Source of the DNA: Bacteroidota bacterium | GTDB lineage: Bacteria > Bacteroidota > Bacteroidia > Flavobacteriales > Flavobacteriaceae | DNA length: 64,000 nucleotides | Assembly: GCA_023446155.1 (NCBI GenBank) | Contig: JAEXIT010000008.1 | Span: 62,001-126,000 of the forward strand | Direction: 5' to 3' | In this document: piece after piece, positions 16,789 to 25,463 of the stretch | Layout of the letters: each line of letters opens with the position of its first letter | How positions within the stretch are numbered: position 1 is the stretch's first letter | Notes under the pieces: generated by a model | What the model saw: only the letters and a program-made list of their open reading frames with translations | Databases searched by the model: none | What the model was told of the DNA's origin: nothing | Translations under genes and position numbers: made by a program

Positions 16789-17562
16789 AGCGATATTTTT
16801 AACAAACTCCTGAAAAGTTCCAAACGGCAGTTTACTTTTTTTCATATTCGAAATAAACTGGTCCAATCGGTTTTCCATTTTTACGCCGGTGTTTTTACGA
16901 ACATAACCGGGGAATCCGAAACGTTCGAAATCGTCCAGATCGATAAATTCCCACGGGTGGAAATAAATGTTGAGGTACTTATCTTTTTTATACGTCCATT
17001 TGGCCAGACGACTGTACAGCCCTAACGGAAGATTGTGAAACGACAGCCAGAAAAGCGGAAACCGTACTAACGGACTCACCGAAGCGGGTATTTGCAAAAC
17101 CTGGTCTTTCATATAATACGTCCGGGAAATATGCAGGTTATTATACCTTCCGGGAAGATAGGTCGGATTTATCGAACTGTTATAAACATATCCGGCTTTG
17201 GCGATTTCTTTTTCATCTACCGGCATCATACGGGGCATTCGAAAACCGGAAACCGTCATGCCAGACAATTCTTCCAGTTTGTCTTTGGATTCCTTTAAAT
17301 GCGGTACTTCAAAATTCGAATGGTAATAGGTATGCGACGCCAGCTCATGTCCTTCCCTTTTGATACGTTCGATAATTTCGGGCGCATTAATGGCAAAAGT
17401 AGCGGTACTAAAAAACGTAGCTTTTACCTGGTGTTTTTCAAGAATGTCCAGTATTGTATGCGAACCGGTAATCGACAACTGAATCTGATCGTCGAACGAG
17501 ATGTCTTTTCCATATTCGAACGGCATGTCGAATTCTTCAATATCAAAACTTAATAAAATCAT
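16771..17562 (-). CDS. Polysaccharide deacetylase (NodB-type, CE4) family protein
   Basis: The 263-residue protein begins with the first NodB motif (LLSFDIEEFDMPFEYG, acidic pair present) and has the second as EGHELASHTYYHSNF, which carries metal-binding histidines. KATFFSTATFAINAP and SGFRMPRMMP match further blocks. CE4 enzymes remove N- or O-acetyl groups from polysaccharides. No signal peptide is seen, so it may act on a cytoplasmic-face lipid-linked glycan. It overlaps the upstream GT2 gene by four bases. Its C-terminal five residues and stop lie inside a dispersed palindrome, so the terminus may have been rewritten by that repeat. Confidence 0.87.
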   Translation of the reverse strand: MILLSFDIEEFDMPFEYGKDISFDDQIQLSITGSHTILDILEKHQVKATFFSTATFAINAPEIIERIKREGHELASHTYYHSNFEVPHLKESKDKLEELSGMTVSGFRMPRMMPVDEKEIAKAGYVYNSSINPTYLPGRYNNLHISRTYYMKDQVLQIPASVSPLVRFPLFWLSFHNLPLGLYSRLAKWTYKKDKYLNIYFHPWEFIDLDDFERFGFPGYVRKNTGVKMENRLDQFISNMKKSKLPFGTFQEFVKNIATPDRF

Positions 17563-18494
17563 GACTGATCTTTTAAATTGGTAGAACGGATAATATAATT
17601 TGGTCGGTTTTTGGTTTGCATAAACATCTTACCGACATAAATACCAATGATTCCCAACATAATAAGTTGTAAACCGCCAAAGAAAACAATGGTAATAATA
17701 ATAGAAGCCCAACCGGAAACCTCGATATGATTATAAAAGGCATACACCACATACGGGATATACAATAGTGATAACAGCGACATGATTAGCCCTACATAAA
17801 CCGCAGTATATAAAGGTTTTATACTAAAAGAAGTTACACCATGCAATGCCAGGCGGATCATTTTCTTTAACGAATACTTACTGTTTCCAGCAAAACGTTC
17901 GGCCGGTTCATAACGGATACCATATTGTCTGAAACCAAGCCATTTGGTGAGTCCTCTTAAAAACGGTTCGGTTTCATGGAAATTTCGGAAGACATTTACC
18001 ACGGTGCGATCCATCAGTCTAAAATCGGCAGTGCCGGCTTCGAGTTCGATATCCGAAAGGGAATTAACCAGTTTATAAAAAAGATTCGAACTGCTTCTTT
18101 TGGCTTTCGAAAGACGTTTGTCTTCTTCCCGAATGGTGTAGACAATATCAAAACCTTCCTCCCATTTTTGAAGCATTTCCGGAATAATCTCCGGCGGATG
18201 TTGTGCATCACAATCCAATGAAATCACACAATCACCAAAAGCATTATCCAAACCGGCTTTTACCGCCAGCTGATGTCCGAAATTTTTGGAAAACTCCAGA
18301 AAATACGCATTGTTATAATCGTTTGCCAGCTCTTTTACCGTGACCAATGTTTCATCTTTACTCCCATCATCCACAAAAATAACCTCCCAGTTATACGGCA
18401 ACGTGCTAAAAACGGAATCAATCTTCGTAAATATATTCCGGATATTATCCGCTTCGTTATAAGCAGGAATTACAATAGAGACTAATTTTCGCAT
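17559..18494 (-). CDS. GT2 glycosyltransferase, DPM1/GtrB-like, membrane anchored
   Basis: The 311-residue protein has an N-terminal GT-A fold (LVSIVIPAYNEADNIRNIF, VIFVDDGSKDETL) with the DxD-type site in SLDCDAQHPPEII. Two C-terminal membrane helices lie at about residues 230-255 and 265-290. This layout matches enzymes that load glucose or another sugar onto polyprenyl phosphate. It overlaps the GT87 gene upstream (13 bases) and the deacetylase downstream (4 bases). The three likely make, modify and transfer a lipid-carried sugar; that pathway is inference. Confidence 0.9.
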   Translation of the reverse strand: MRKLVSIVIPAYNEADNIRNIFTKIDSVFSTLPYNWEVIFVDDGSKDETLVTVKELANDYNNAYFLEFSKNFGHQLAVKAGLDNAFGDCVISLDCDAQHPPEIIPEMLQKWEEGFDIVYTIREEDKRLSKAKRSSSNLFYKLVNSLSDIELEAGTADFRLMDRTVVNVFRNFHETEPFLRGLTKWLGFRQYGIRYEPAERFAGNSKYSLKKMIRLALHGVTSFSIKPLYTAVYVGLIMSLLSLLYIPYVVYAFYNHIEVSGWASIIITIVFFGGLQLIMLGIIGIYVGKMFMQTKNRPNYIIRSTNLKDQS

Positions 18495-19672
18495 ACGGTA
18501 ACGGATTTAGGTTTGAAATCTTTGGTGAGCATTTCATAAATTATTACTAGCCAAATGATAACACAAGGTAAGGCTTTTAACGCATGATTGCGGATAAAAA
18601 CGCGGGCCACTTTTGGAAACAAATCGGTCGGCGATAAGGAAGTTAGTAAAATGGCAAAAATGAGTAAAGCGATTTCCCATTTGGAATGTTGTGTTTTACG
18701 CATAAACCAAATGGCCACACCGGTAAACGCGATGATATAGGTAGGCGATTCGGAACCGCTGCTAAAAATGACAGTGAAAATTAACGTCGATGCCAGTAAT
18801 AACAATCGAAACTCCAGAAATTGAAATTGTTTTATTCTCAGATAAGTCGCCCCGAAAAGCAATACACCACCTAGTAAAAACGGACTATTCGGAATAGTCG
18901 GATCACCCAAAGCCCGTCGAACCATCCCCATAAAGGAAATATCCTGATACGAATCCAGACTGATATTCGAGGAGTTTTTATAAACCAACGTATTGAACCA
19001 TTCCACATAGGTATCGATAATAAACTTAGGCGATGACAATAGCATCGGTACCACAAAAAGCACGACAGCCCAAAAAACAAGCCCAAGGATAAACAGAATT
19101 TTTTTCTGTGTAAAAAAGAAAAACGCCAGTCCAACAATACCATATAATTTGATCATTGTACAGCTTATAATTGGAAAAGTAGCGATCAGGTTTTTATTTT
19201 TCAGCGTATAGGAAAAAGCAATCAGAATAGCGCCCGTCAGGAAAATATTAAACTGGAAACTCAACAAAGCCGTAATCAACTCATTGGCGCAGATTAGTGC
19301 TATAATGGCCTTTACTTTATTCGAAAGTGGCAAACTTTTGATTCCGAAAGCAAAAACAAGGACACTGCAAACATTCCACAACAGCATCCCCAGATAATCC
19401 GGTAATAGCGCAAAAGGAGCGATAAACAAGGCAAAAACAGGGCCATAATGATTTCGATCCCAATACTCGTCGGGATAATGGGCATAAAGTGATTTGGATT
19501 CGATTAAATGCCAAAACGTATATTTAAAAATCGAATAGTTATTATAACTGCCGTGGTCATACTGTTTAAGGGCAATTAAAGCTGCCACAGCTACGAGTAG
19601 ACCAAAAATATATTTGGGTTGCAGTAGAAAAGAAAACCGGGAAAACTTATTTTTTGTAAGATTCGGTATCAA
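18482..19672 (-). CDS. GT87-type (DUF2029) polytopic membrane glycosyltransferase
   Basis: The 396-residue inner-membrane protein has about ten hydrophobic segments. A first-loop motif DRNHYGPVFALFIAPFALLP is typical of GT87/DUF2029 enzymes (Tyr-Pro/Gly-Pro before a hydrophobic run). Such proteins use polyprenyl-phosphate sugars as donors on the outer face of the membrane. It leads an operon with the GT2 and deacetylase genes, and the genes overlap, which indicates translational coupling. A -7 element lies 29 bases upstream. The acceptor is unknown. Confidence 0.82.
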   Translation of the reverse strand: MIPNLTKNKFSRFSFLLQPKYIFGLLVAVAALIALKQYDHGSYNNYSIFKYTFWHLIESKSLYAHYPDEYWDRNHYGPVFALFIAPFALLPDYLGMLLWNVCSVLVFAFGIKSLPLSNKVKAIIALICANELITALLSFQFNIFLTGAILIAFSYTLKNKNLIATFPIISCTMIKLYGIVGLAFFFFTQKKILFILGLVFWAVVLFVVPMLLSSPKFIIDTYVEWFNTLVYKNSSNISLDSYQDISFMGMVRRALGDPTIPNSPFLLGGVLLFGATYLRIKQFQFLEFRLLLLASTLIFTVIFSSGSESPTYIIAFTGVAIWFMRKTQHSKWEIALLIFAILLTSLSPTDLFPKVARVFIRNHALKALPCVIIWLVIIYEMLTKDFKPKSVTVCEN

Positions 19673-19700
19673 AATATCTTAAATTTAGTAAGGGATTGGA

Positions 19701-19708
19701 CAAATATA
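19701..19708 (-). promoter_or_regulatory. -7 element for the GT87/GT2/deacetylase operon
   Basis: Minus-strand TATATTTG, 28 bases upstream of the GT87 start codon. Confidence 0.55.
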
Positions 19709-19762
19709 TAGATTTCGGCGGAATTATTCCGGGCGGGATTTTATTATGATCAAATGATAATG

Positions 19763-20035
19763 TCAAAGATCAAAATAATGTCTGAGGAGCATCAATATTC
19801 CGATTTGTAAAACCAGCAATACGGAAAATTTCCATAAAAAAGACGGTTTCGCAGTTTTATGCCGAAAAAGGAGCATCGCACCGATCGCACCGATACTTCC
19901 GCCAATAAAACTGATGGCCAGTAATGTTTTTTCGGATATCCGTTTTTGTTGGCGAACCGCGAGCCATTTATCGGTGCCAAAAACAACAAAAGCGAAAACA
20001 TTCATGCTGAGGACATAACAGAATAATGGCTGCAT
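19763..20035 (-). CDS. DUF1294 family small membrane protein
   Basis: The 90-residue protein has membrane helices at about residues 5-20, 38-58 and 68-84, and the DUF1294 core: NVFAFVVFGTDKWLAVRQQK, ISEKTLLAISFIGGSIGA, and RHKTAKPSF. The family is widespread and uncharacterised; some members are fused to cold-shock domains, this one is not. It stands alone between the glycan operon and tex. Confidence 0.87.
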   Translation of the reverse strand: MQPLFCYVLSMNVFAFVVFGTDKWLAVRQQKRISEKTLLAISFIGGSIGAIGAMLLFRHKTAKPSFLWKFSVLLVLQIGILMLLRHYFDL

Positions 20036-20132
20036 TGTTATAAAATTTCTGCCAAAGATAGTATTTTAGCCAGCACGTTCCGTTTTTTAAAAACAGGGTT
20101 TACGACATTTTAACACGCAATTTATTTATAGA

Positions 20133-22256
20133 ATGACAAATATAGAGTACATATTGAAGTCTGTTTCGACAGCTCCAAAGAACGTAGAAAGTACCTTACA
20201 GCTTTTGGCAGAAGATTGTACGATACCGTTTATAGCCCGTTACCGAAAAGACAAGACAGGAAATCTGGATGAGGTTGTTATCGAGCAGATTGCAAAATTG
20301 AATGCGGCTTTCGAGGTCATTGTAAAGCGAAAAGAGGCCATTTTAAAATCCATACAGGAACAAAATGCTTTAACACCAGAATTGGAACAGAAGATAAGTA
20401 ACAGTTTTGACCTGAATGAATTGGAGGATTTTTACCTTCCGTACAAGAAAAAAAGAAAAACCAAAGCTGATGTGGCCCGTGAAAACGGATTGGAGCCGTT
20501 GGCCAAAATCATCATGGCGCAAAATGCCGATGATCTCGATTATATCGCATCGAAATACCTGAATGATAAAGTAGCAAATGAAAATGAGGCACTTCAGGGT
20601 GCGCGTGATATTGTGGCCGAATGGATAAATGAAAACATTTATATCCGGAAAAATTTGCGAAGAATGTTCCAGCGCAAAGCCGTGATCGAAACCAAAGTGG
20701 TAAAAGCGAAAAAAGACGAAGAAGGGGCTAAAAAATTCGAACAGTATTTCGAATGGTCGGAACCGATCACCAAAGCACCGTCACATCGTTTACTGGCCAT
20801 GTTGCGAGCAGAAAACGAAGGTTACATCAAATTAAAAGTGGATATCGAGCAGGAGGAAGCCCTGGAATTTATCGAAGGGAATGTCATTAAAAACAAAAAA
20901 GACACCGCTACGCATCTTAAAAAAGCGATTGGCGACAGTTATAAACGATTATTAGAACCAGCTATTTCGAACGAAACCTTACAGGAAGCGAAGGCAAAAG
21001 CCGATGCGAGTTCGATCCAGGTATTTGCCGGAAATCTAAATCAGTTGTTACTGGCACCGCCATTGGGTGAAAAACGAATTCTGGCAATCGATCCGGGATT
21101 CCGAACCGGATGTAAAGTCGTATGTCTGGACGAAAAAGGGGATTTGCTGTATAACGAAACCATTTTCCCGCATGCGCCGCAAAATGAAACGGCCATGGCG
21201 ATGAAAAAAATCCGTTCGATGGTCAATTCCTATAAAATAGAAGCCATATCAATCGGAAACGGAACGGCTTCCCGGGAAACGGAATTTTTTATTAAAAAAA
21301 TAGCCTTCGATAAACCGTTACAGGTATTTGTGGTAAGCGAAGCAGGGGCGTCGGTCTATTCGGCTTCAAAAATTGCCCGCGATGAATTTCCGAATTATGA
21401 TGTTACCGTACGGGGCGCTGTATCGATTGGCAGACGATTATCCGATCCGTTGGCCGAGTTGGTAAAAATCGATCCGAAGTCGATTGGAGTAGGGCAGTAC
21501 CAACATGATGTGGATCAGACACAACTTAAAAACGAACTGGATACGGTGGTTACCCGTTGTGTAAACTCCGTTGGAATCAACCTGAATACGGCGAGTAAAT
21601 CGTTATTGAGTTATGTGTCCGGAATAGGCGAGAAGATGGCTGAAAATATAGTGGCATATCGCTCGGAAAACGGCGCTTTCGAAAGTCGGAGTCAACTAAA
21701 AAAAGTACCGCGATTGGGCGAAAAAGCCTTCCAACAGGCGGCGGCTTTTATCCGGATCGCGAATGCTAAAAACCCGTTGGATAATTCGGCGGTACACCCG
21801 GAAGCCTATGGAATTGTGGAGAAAATGGCAAAAGACCTTAAAATATCGGTTAATGAACTGATAGCGAATAAAGAAAAAATCAGTGCGATCCGACTGGAAA
21901 ACTATGTAACTGATGCGGTTGGACTTTTAAGTTTACAAGACATTGTAAAAGAATTGGAAAAACCGGGATTGGATCCGCGGAAAGCAGCCAAAGTATTCGA
22001 ATTTGATGCGAATGTAAAAACGATCCGCGATTTGCGTACGGGAATGATATTGCCGGGAATTGTAAACAATATTACCAATTTCGGCTGTTTTGTCGACATC
22101 GGAATCAAGGAAAGCGGACTGGTTCATATCTCGCAGCTCAAAGAAGGATTTGTGAGCGATGTCAACGAAGTGGTTAAGCTACACCAACACGTACAGGTAA
22201 AAGTAACCGAAGTCGACGAAGACCGTAAACGAATACAGTTAAGTATGATACTATAA
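20133..22256 (+). CDS. tex: Tex family RNA-binding transcription accessory protein
   Basis: The 707-residue cytoplasmic protein follows Tex order: N-terminal helical region with CTIPFIARYRKDKTGNLDE, a YqgF/RNase H-like domain (RILAIDPGFRTGCKVVCLDE), helix-hairpin-helix motifs (LLSYVSGIGEKMAENIVAYR and FESRSQLKKVPRLGEKAF), and a C-terminal S1 domain (GMILPGIVNNITNFGCFVDI). Tex is related to eukaryotic Spt6 and binds nucleic acid near RNA polymerase. Length is slightly short of the 770-residue proteobacterial form but all domains are present. A terminator follows at once. Confidence 0.95.
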   Translation: MTNIEYILKSVSTAPKNVESTLQLLAEDCTIPFIARYRKDKTGNLDEVVIEQIAKLNAAFEVIVKRKEAILKSIQEQNALTPELEQKISNSFDLNELEDFYLPYKKKRKTKADVARENGLEPLAKIIMAQNADDLDYIASKYLNDKVANENEALQGARDIVAEWINENIYIRKNLRRMFQRKAVIETKVVKAKKDEEGAKKFEQYFEWSEPITKAPSHRLLAMLRAENEGYIKLKVDIEQEEALEFIEGNVIKNKKDTATHLKKAIGDSYKRLLEPAISNETLQEAKAKADASSIQVFAGNLNQLLLAPPLGEKRILAIDPGFRTGCKVVCLDEKGDLLYNETIFPHAPQNETAMAMKKIRSMVNSYKIEAISIGNGTASRETEFFIKKIAFDKPLQVFVVSEAGASVYSASKIARDEFPNYDVTVRGAVSIGRRLSDPLAELVKIDPKSIGVGQYQHDVDQTQLKNELDTVVTRCVNSVGINLNTASKSLLSYVSGIGEKMAENIVAYRSENGAFESRSQLKKVPRLGEKAFQQAAAFIRIANAKNPLDNSAVHPEAYGIVEKMAKDLKISVNELIANKEKISAIRLENYVTDAVGLLSLQDIVKELEKPGLDPRKAAKVFEFDANVKTIRDLRTGMILPGIVNNITNFGCFVDIGIKESGLVHISQLKEGFVSDVNEVVKLHQHVQVKVTEVDEDRKRIQLSMIL

Positions 22257-22265
22257 GAACAAATA

Positions 22266-22300
22266 AAAAGAGGCTGTAAAAAATAAACAGCCTCTTTTAT
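22266..22300. terminator. Terminator between tex and tatA, with an extra repeat arm
   Basis: AAAAGAGGCTGT (22266-22277) pairs with ACAGCCTCTTTT (22287-22298). A third copy of the arm, ACAGCCTCT, recurs at 22322-22330 followed by an A run. Read on the minus strand, the third copy could pair with the middle arm's partner and form an alternative hairpin after tatA. Confidence 0.8.
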
Positions 22301-22351
22301 TTTAAAAAGTCGTTTACTTTTACAGCCTCTAAAAAAAAGTATTACAAAAAA

Positions 22352-22528
22352 TTACTCTTTGGTTTCGTCTTTCTTAGGAGCGGAAGGTTGATCGTCTTTA
22401 GCCGCATTTTTGAATTCTTTAATTCCGGAACCCAAACCTTTCATTAGTTCAGGAATTTTTTTACCACCGAATAAAAGTACAATTACCACTACGATCAGGA
22501 TTATTTCTGTTGCACCAAGCTTTCCCAT
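22352..22528 (-). CDS. tatA: Twin-arginine translocase subunit TatA/TatE
   Basis: This short gene encodes 58 residues: MGKLGATEIILIVVIVLLLF, then the hinge FGGKKIPELMKGLGSGIKEF and a charged tail ending DETKE. The pattern of one membrane helix, the FGxKKxPEL hinge and an amphipathic helix is diagnostic of TatA, which forms the protein-conducting assembly for folded Tat substrates. tatC is not adjacent. It diverges from the LytM-like gene at 22741. Confidence 0.95.
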   Translation of the reverse strand: MGKLGATEIILIVVVIVLLFGGKKIPELMKGLGSGIKEFKNAAKDDQPSAPKKDETKE

Positions 22529-22715
22529 TGTTACTGTGTTTATTATTTCAAAAAATTAATTCGCAATTCTAGAGAACAAAGTTAGCTATAAATACAATTA
22601 GACAAATAAATAATTGAAGCTTTTTAAGGATGAGGCGCTAAATTTAGGATTTCTTTAACCTAAATCATAAAAATCAATAATGAGTATAGGATTAAGAAAG
22701 CCGGTATTAAATTAT

Positions 22716-22723
22716 TATATTTG
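22716..22723 (+). promoter_or_regulatory. -7 element for the LytM-like operon
   Basis: TATATTTG lies 17 bases before the ATG at 22741. Confidence 0.6.
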
Positions 22724-22740
22724 TGAATTAAAAGAATATA

Positions 22741-23604
22741 ATGTCTGCGAAGCGACTAAAACGACAGCTTTTAAAAAAGAAATTATTCAATAAAAACCGA
22801 TTGGTAATATTGAATGAAGATACGTTTGAAGAGATCTTTTCTCTGAAGTTAAATCTGATGAACGTTTTTGTGAGTCTTACCGTATCTACGATATTTTTGA
22901 TTACCGCGACCACATTTATTATTGCTTTCACACCTTTACGGGAATACATACCGGGTTATTCATCGACCAAACTTAAAAAAGAAGCCACGCAACTGGCTAT
23001 AAAATCCGATTCACTGGAACAGGTGATCCGGCAAAACAACCTGTATGTGGAGTCGATTAAAAAAGTGCTTACCGGCGATCTGGACTATGCCAAGTTAAAC
23101 AAAGATTCCATTAAGGTAGAAGATAAGACCACTGAGGTTGCCGATTTGAATCCATCGCAAACGGATTTAAAATTGCGGGAACAAGTTCGACTGGAGGACA
23201 AATACAATGTTTTTGAAAAAGCGAAACCAAGAGTAAATCTGGTTTTACTGCCACCGGTAAAAGGTCATATTGTAGAAAAATACAATGCAAAAAACAGGCA
23301 TTATAATATTAGTATTGCACTGACGAAGAATACGCCAATCAAAACGATTGCAAATGGAACCGTAGTTTTTTCCGATTGGACACCAACCAACGGGCAGGTT
23401 ATCATCATTAGACACAATGACGGAATTCTTTCGGTTTACAAACGGGCGGCATCTCTAACCAAATCGGAAGGCGATGTGGTAAAGTCAGGGGAAGTGATCG
23501 CGTTGGCCGGAATTACCGGAACCTATCCGGATGTACAATTACACTTTGAACTCTGGAAAGACGGTTACCCGATCGATCCGACACAATTTATTGATTTTGA
23601 ATAA
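22741..23604 (+). CDS. M23/LytM-domain protein with degenerate metal site
   Basis: The 287-residue protein has a basic N-terminus, one membrane helix (about residues 41-64), a coiled region and a C-terminal LytM fold (about 172-287). Active M23 peptidases carry HxxxD and HxH zinc motifs. Here the first reads H187-Y-N-I-S191, with Ser for Asp, and the second Q266-L-H268, with Gln for the first His; the conserved YAHL stretch reads YKRA. The fold landmarks (TPIKTIANGTVVFSDW, GDVVKSGEVIALAG) are intact. It is probably a non-catalytic activator of the EnvC/NlpD kind acting at the periplasmic face. It opens a plus-strand cluster with SdpI-like, GH3 and carboxypeptidase-regulatory genes. Confidence 0.88.
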   Translation: MSAKRLKRQLLKKKLFNKNRLVILNEDTFEEIFSLKLNLMNVFVSLTVSTIFLITATTFIIAFTPLREYIPGYSSTKLKKEATQLAIKSDSLEQVIRQNNLYVESIKKVLTGDLDYAKLNKDSIKVEDKTTEVADLNPSQTDLKLREQVRLEDKYNVFEKAKPRVNLVLLPPVKGHIVEKYNAKNRHYNISIALTKNTPIKTIANGTVVFSDWTPTNGQVIIIRHNDGILSVYKRAASLTKSEGDVVKSGEVIALAGITGTYPDVQLHFELWKDGYPIDPTQFIDFE

Positions 23605-23611
23605 ATAAACG

Positions 23612-23968
23612 ATGGAGTGGACTGCGAATCTATTACAATTACCGTTACTATGTGGAGCAATTTTTGTCCTTGCCGGACTGATTCAGTATTGTTTTCCACC
23701 TAAAAAAATAAACAGTTTATACGGTTACCGTACTTCAAACTCAATGCAATCGCCGGAGCGTTGGCAATTTGCACAAAAATATTCCGCAATAGAATTGATC
23801 AAAGGTGGCGGTATACTGATGCTATTGGCGATGACACCGCTGTTGTTGCCCGTTTTGAAGAATATTGAATTCGTTATAAGTATGGCGCTGGTATTGCTTT
23901 TTGTTTTTATTCTGATATACCGAACCGAAAAAGCATTGAAAAAAAAGTTTGCCGATAATCCTAAATAA
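23612..23968 (+). CDS. SdpI family membrane protein
   Basis: The 118-residue inner-membrane protein has three hydrophobic segments. Between the first and second lies the family signature KINSLYGYRTSNSMQSPERW followed by FAQKYS. SdpI in Bacillus gives immunity to the SDP toxin, but most homologues are not linked to a toxin and none is visible here. It sits 7 bases after the LytM-like gene and 6 before the GH3 gene, so it is co-transcribed. Confidence 0.88.
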   Translation: MEWTANLLQLPLLCGAIFVLAGLIQYCFPPKKINSLYGYRTSNSMQSPERWQFAQKYSAIELIKGGGILMLLAMTPLLLPVLKNIEFVISMALVLLFVFILIYRTEKALKKKFADNPK

Positions 23969-23974
23969 AATCAA

Positions 23975-25462
23975 ATGTCGATAAAATCGATTGTTGCTAA
24001 ATTACTAGCCGGAAAAATTTATAAAAACACGCGAAAATGGGCGGACAATCCGGTGGCCACTCAGCAAAAAATATTTTGGGAACTGATTCGTTCGGCTCAA
24101 AACACCCAATTTGGAAAAGACCATCAGTTTGAAACGTTCACCTCGGTAGCCGATTTCCAAAAACAGGTACCGGTGCGCGATTATGAACAACTACGCCCGT
24201 ATATCGACAAAATGTTAACCGGAGAATCGGACGTATTGTGGAAAGGAAAACCGTTATATCTGGCCAAAACATCCGGAACAACATCTGGAGCCAAATATAT
24301 CCCGCTTACGAAAGAATCGATGCCGTATCATATTGAAGCGGCGCGAAATGCGATTTTGCATTATATCCATGAAACCGGAAACGCATCGTTTGTAGACGGA
24401 AAGATGATTTTCTTACAGGGAAGTCCGGTGTTAAGTGAGAAAAACGGAATCAAACTGGGGCGACTTTCGGGAATTGTCGCGCATTATGTTCCGAAATATT
24501 TACAAAAAAACCGGATGCCAAGCTGGGAAACCAACTGTATCGAAGATTGGGAAACCAAAGTCGATGCAATAGTAGAAGAGACCTTCCACGAAGACATGGC
24601 GGTAATCTCCGGAATTCCGTCGTGGGTACAAATGTATTTTGAAAAACTAAAAGAAAAAGGCAACCGACCGGTAGGTGAGATCTTTAAAAACTTTAACCTG
24701 TTTATTTACGGTGGTGTGAATTACGAACCGTATCGGGCGAAATTCGAAAACCTGATCGGACGTAAGGTCGACAGTATTGAACTATTCCCGGCTTCCGAAG
24801 GTTTTTTTGCCTATCAGGATTCCCAAAAAGAAAAAGGAATGCTACTGTTGTTGAATTCGGGCATTTTTTATGAGTTTATCAAAAGTGATGAATTTTTCCA
24901 GGAAAATCCAAAACGTTATACGATAGGCGATGTGGAACTCGGAATAAACTATGTGCTAATCATTTCTACAAACGCCGGATTATGGTCCTATAATATTGGT
25001 GACACGATTCAGTTTACGAGTTTAAAACCGTATCGGGTAATTGTCTCAGGACGAATCAAACATTATATTTCCGCATTTGGCGAACACGTTATTGGGAAAG
25101 AAGTGGAAGCCGCGCTAAAAGAAGCGATGGAAAACACCAATGTTCAGGTGAATGAATTTACCGTAGCGCCACAAATCACACCAACCGAAGGTTTACCGTA
25201 TCACGAATGGCTGATTGAGTTTGAACAGGAACCGGAAAATATGAGCCTATTCGAACAAAAGCTGGATAAAGCCATGCGAGCGCAAAATGTTTATTACGAC
25301 GATTTGATTTCCGGGAATGTACTGCGAACCGTGGTTGTGACAAAAGTGGCACGGAATGCCTTTCAGGAATATATGAAATCCGAAGGAAAACTGGGCGGAC
25401 AAAATAAACTACCGCGACTTTCGAACGACCGTAAAATAGCGGATAAACTAAAGAAAGCATAA
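23975..25462 (+). CDS. GH3-family acyl-adenylate-type protein
   Basis: The 495-residue protein carries the ATP/AMP-binding motif TSGTTSGAKYIPLTKES near residues 103-119, ELFPASEGFFAYQ, and the domain-hinge region IGDTIQFTSLKPYRVIVSGR followed by KHYISAFGEHVIGKEVE. These match the plant GH3 auxin-responsive family, which adenylates carboxylic acids and conjugates them to amino acids. Bacteroidota homologues are common and their substrate is unknown. It is cytoplasmic and lies in the middle of the LytM/SdpI/GH3 operon; the next gene begins two bases after its stop. Confidence 0.92.
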   Translation: MSIKSIVAKLLAGKIYKNTRKWADNPVATQQKIFWELIRSAQNTQFGKDHQFETFTSVADFQKQVPVRDYEQLRPYIDKMLTGESDVLWKGKPLYLAKTSGTTSGAKYIPLTKESMPYHIEAARNAILHYIHETGNASFVDGKMIFLQGSPVLSEKNGIKLGRLSGIVAHYVPKYLQKNRMPSWETNCIEDWETKVDAIVEETFHEDMAVISGIPSWVQMYFEKLKEKGNRPVGEIFKNFNLFIYGGVNYEPYRAKFENLIGRKVDSIELFPASEGFFAYQDSQKEKGMLLLLNSGIFYEFIKSDEFFQENPKRYTIGDVELGINYVLIISTNAGLWSYNIGDTIQFTSLKPYRVIVSGRIKHYISAFGEHVIGKEVEAALKEAMENTNVQVNEFTVAPQITPTEGLPYHEWLIEFEQEPENMSLFEQKLDKAMRAQNVYYDDLISGNVLRTVVVTKVARNAFQEYMKSEGKLGGQNKLPRLSNDRKIADKLKKA

Positions 25463-25463
25463 C

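Noticed and set aside
22741..23604. Active M23 endopeptidase
   Set aside because: Two of the usual zinc ligands and the catalytic His stretch are replaced.
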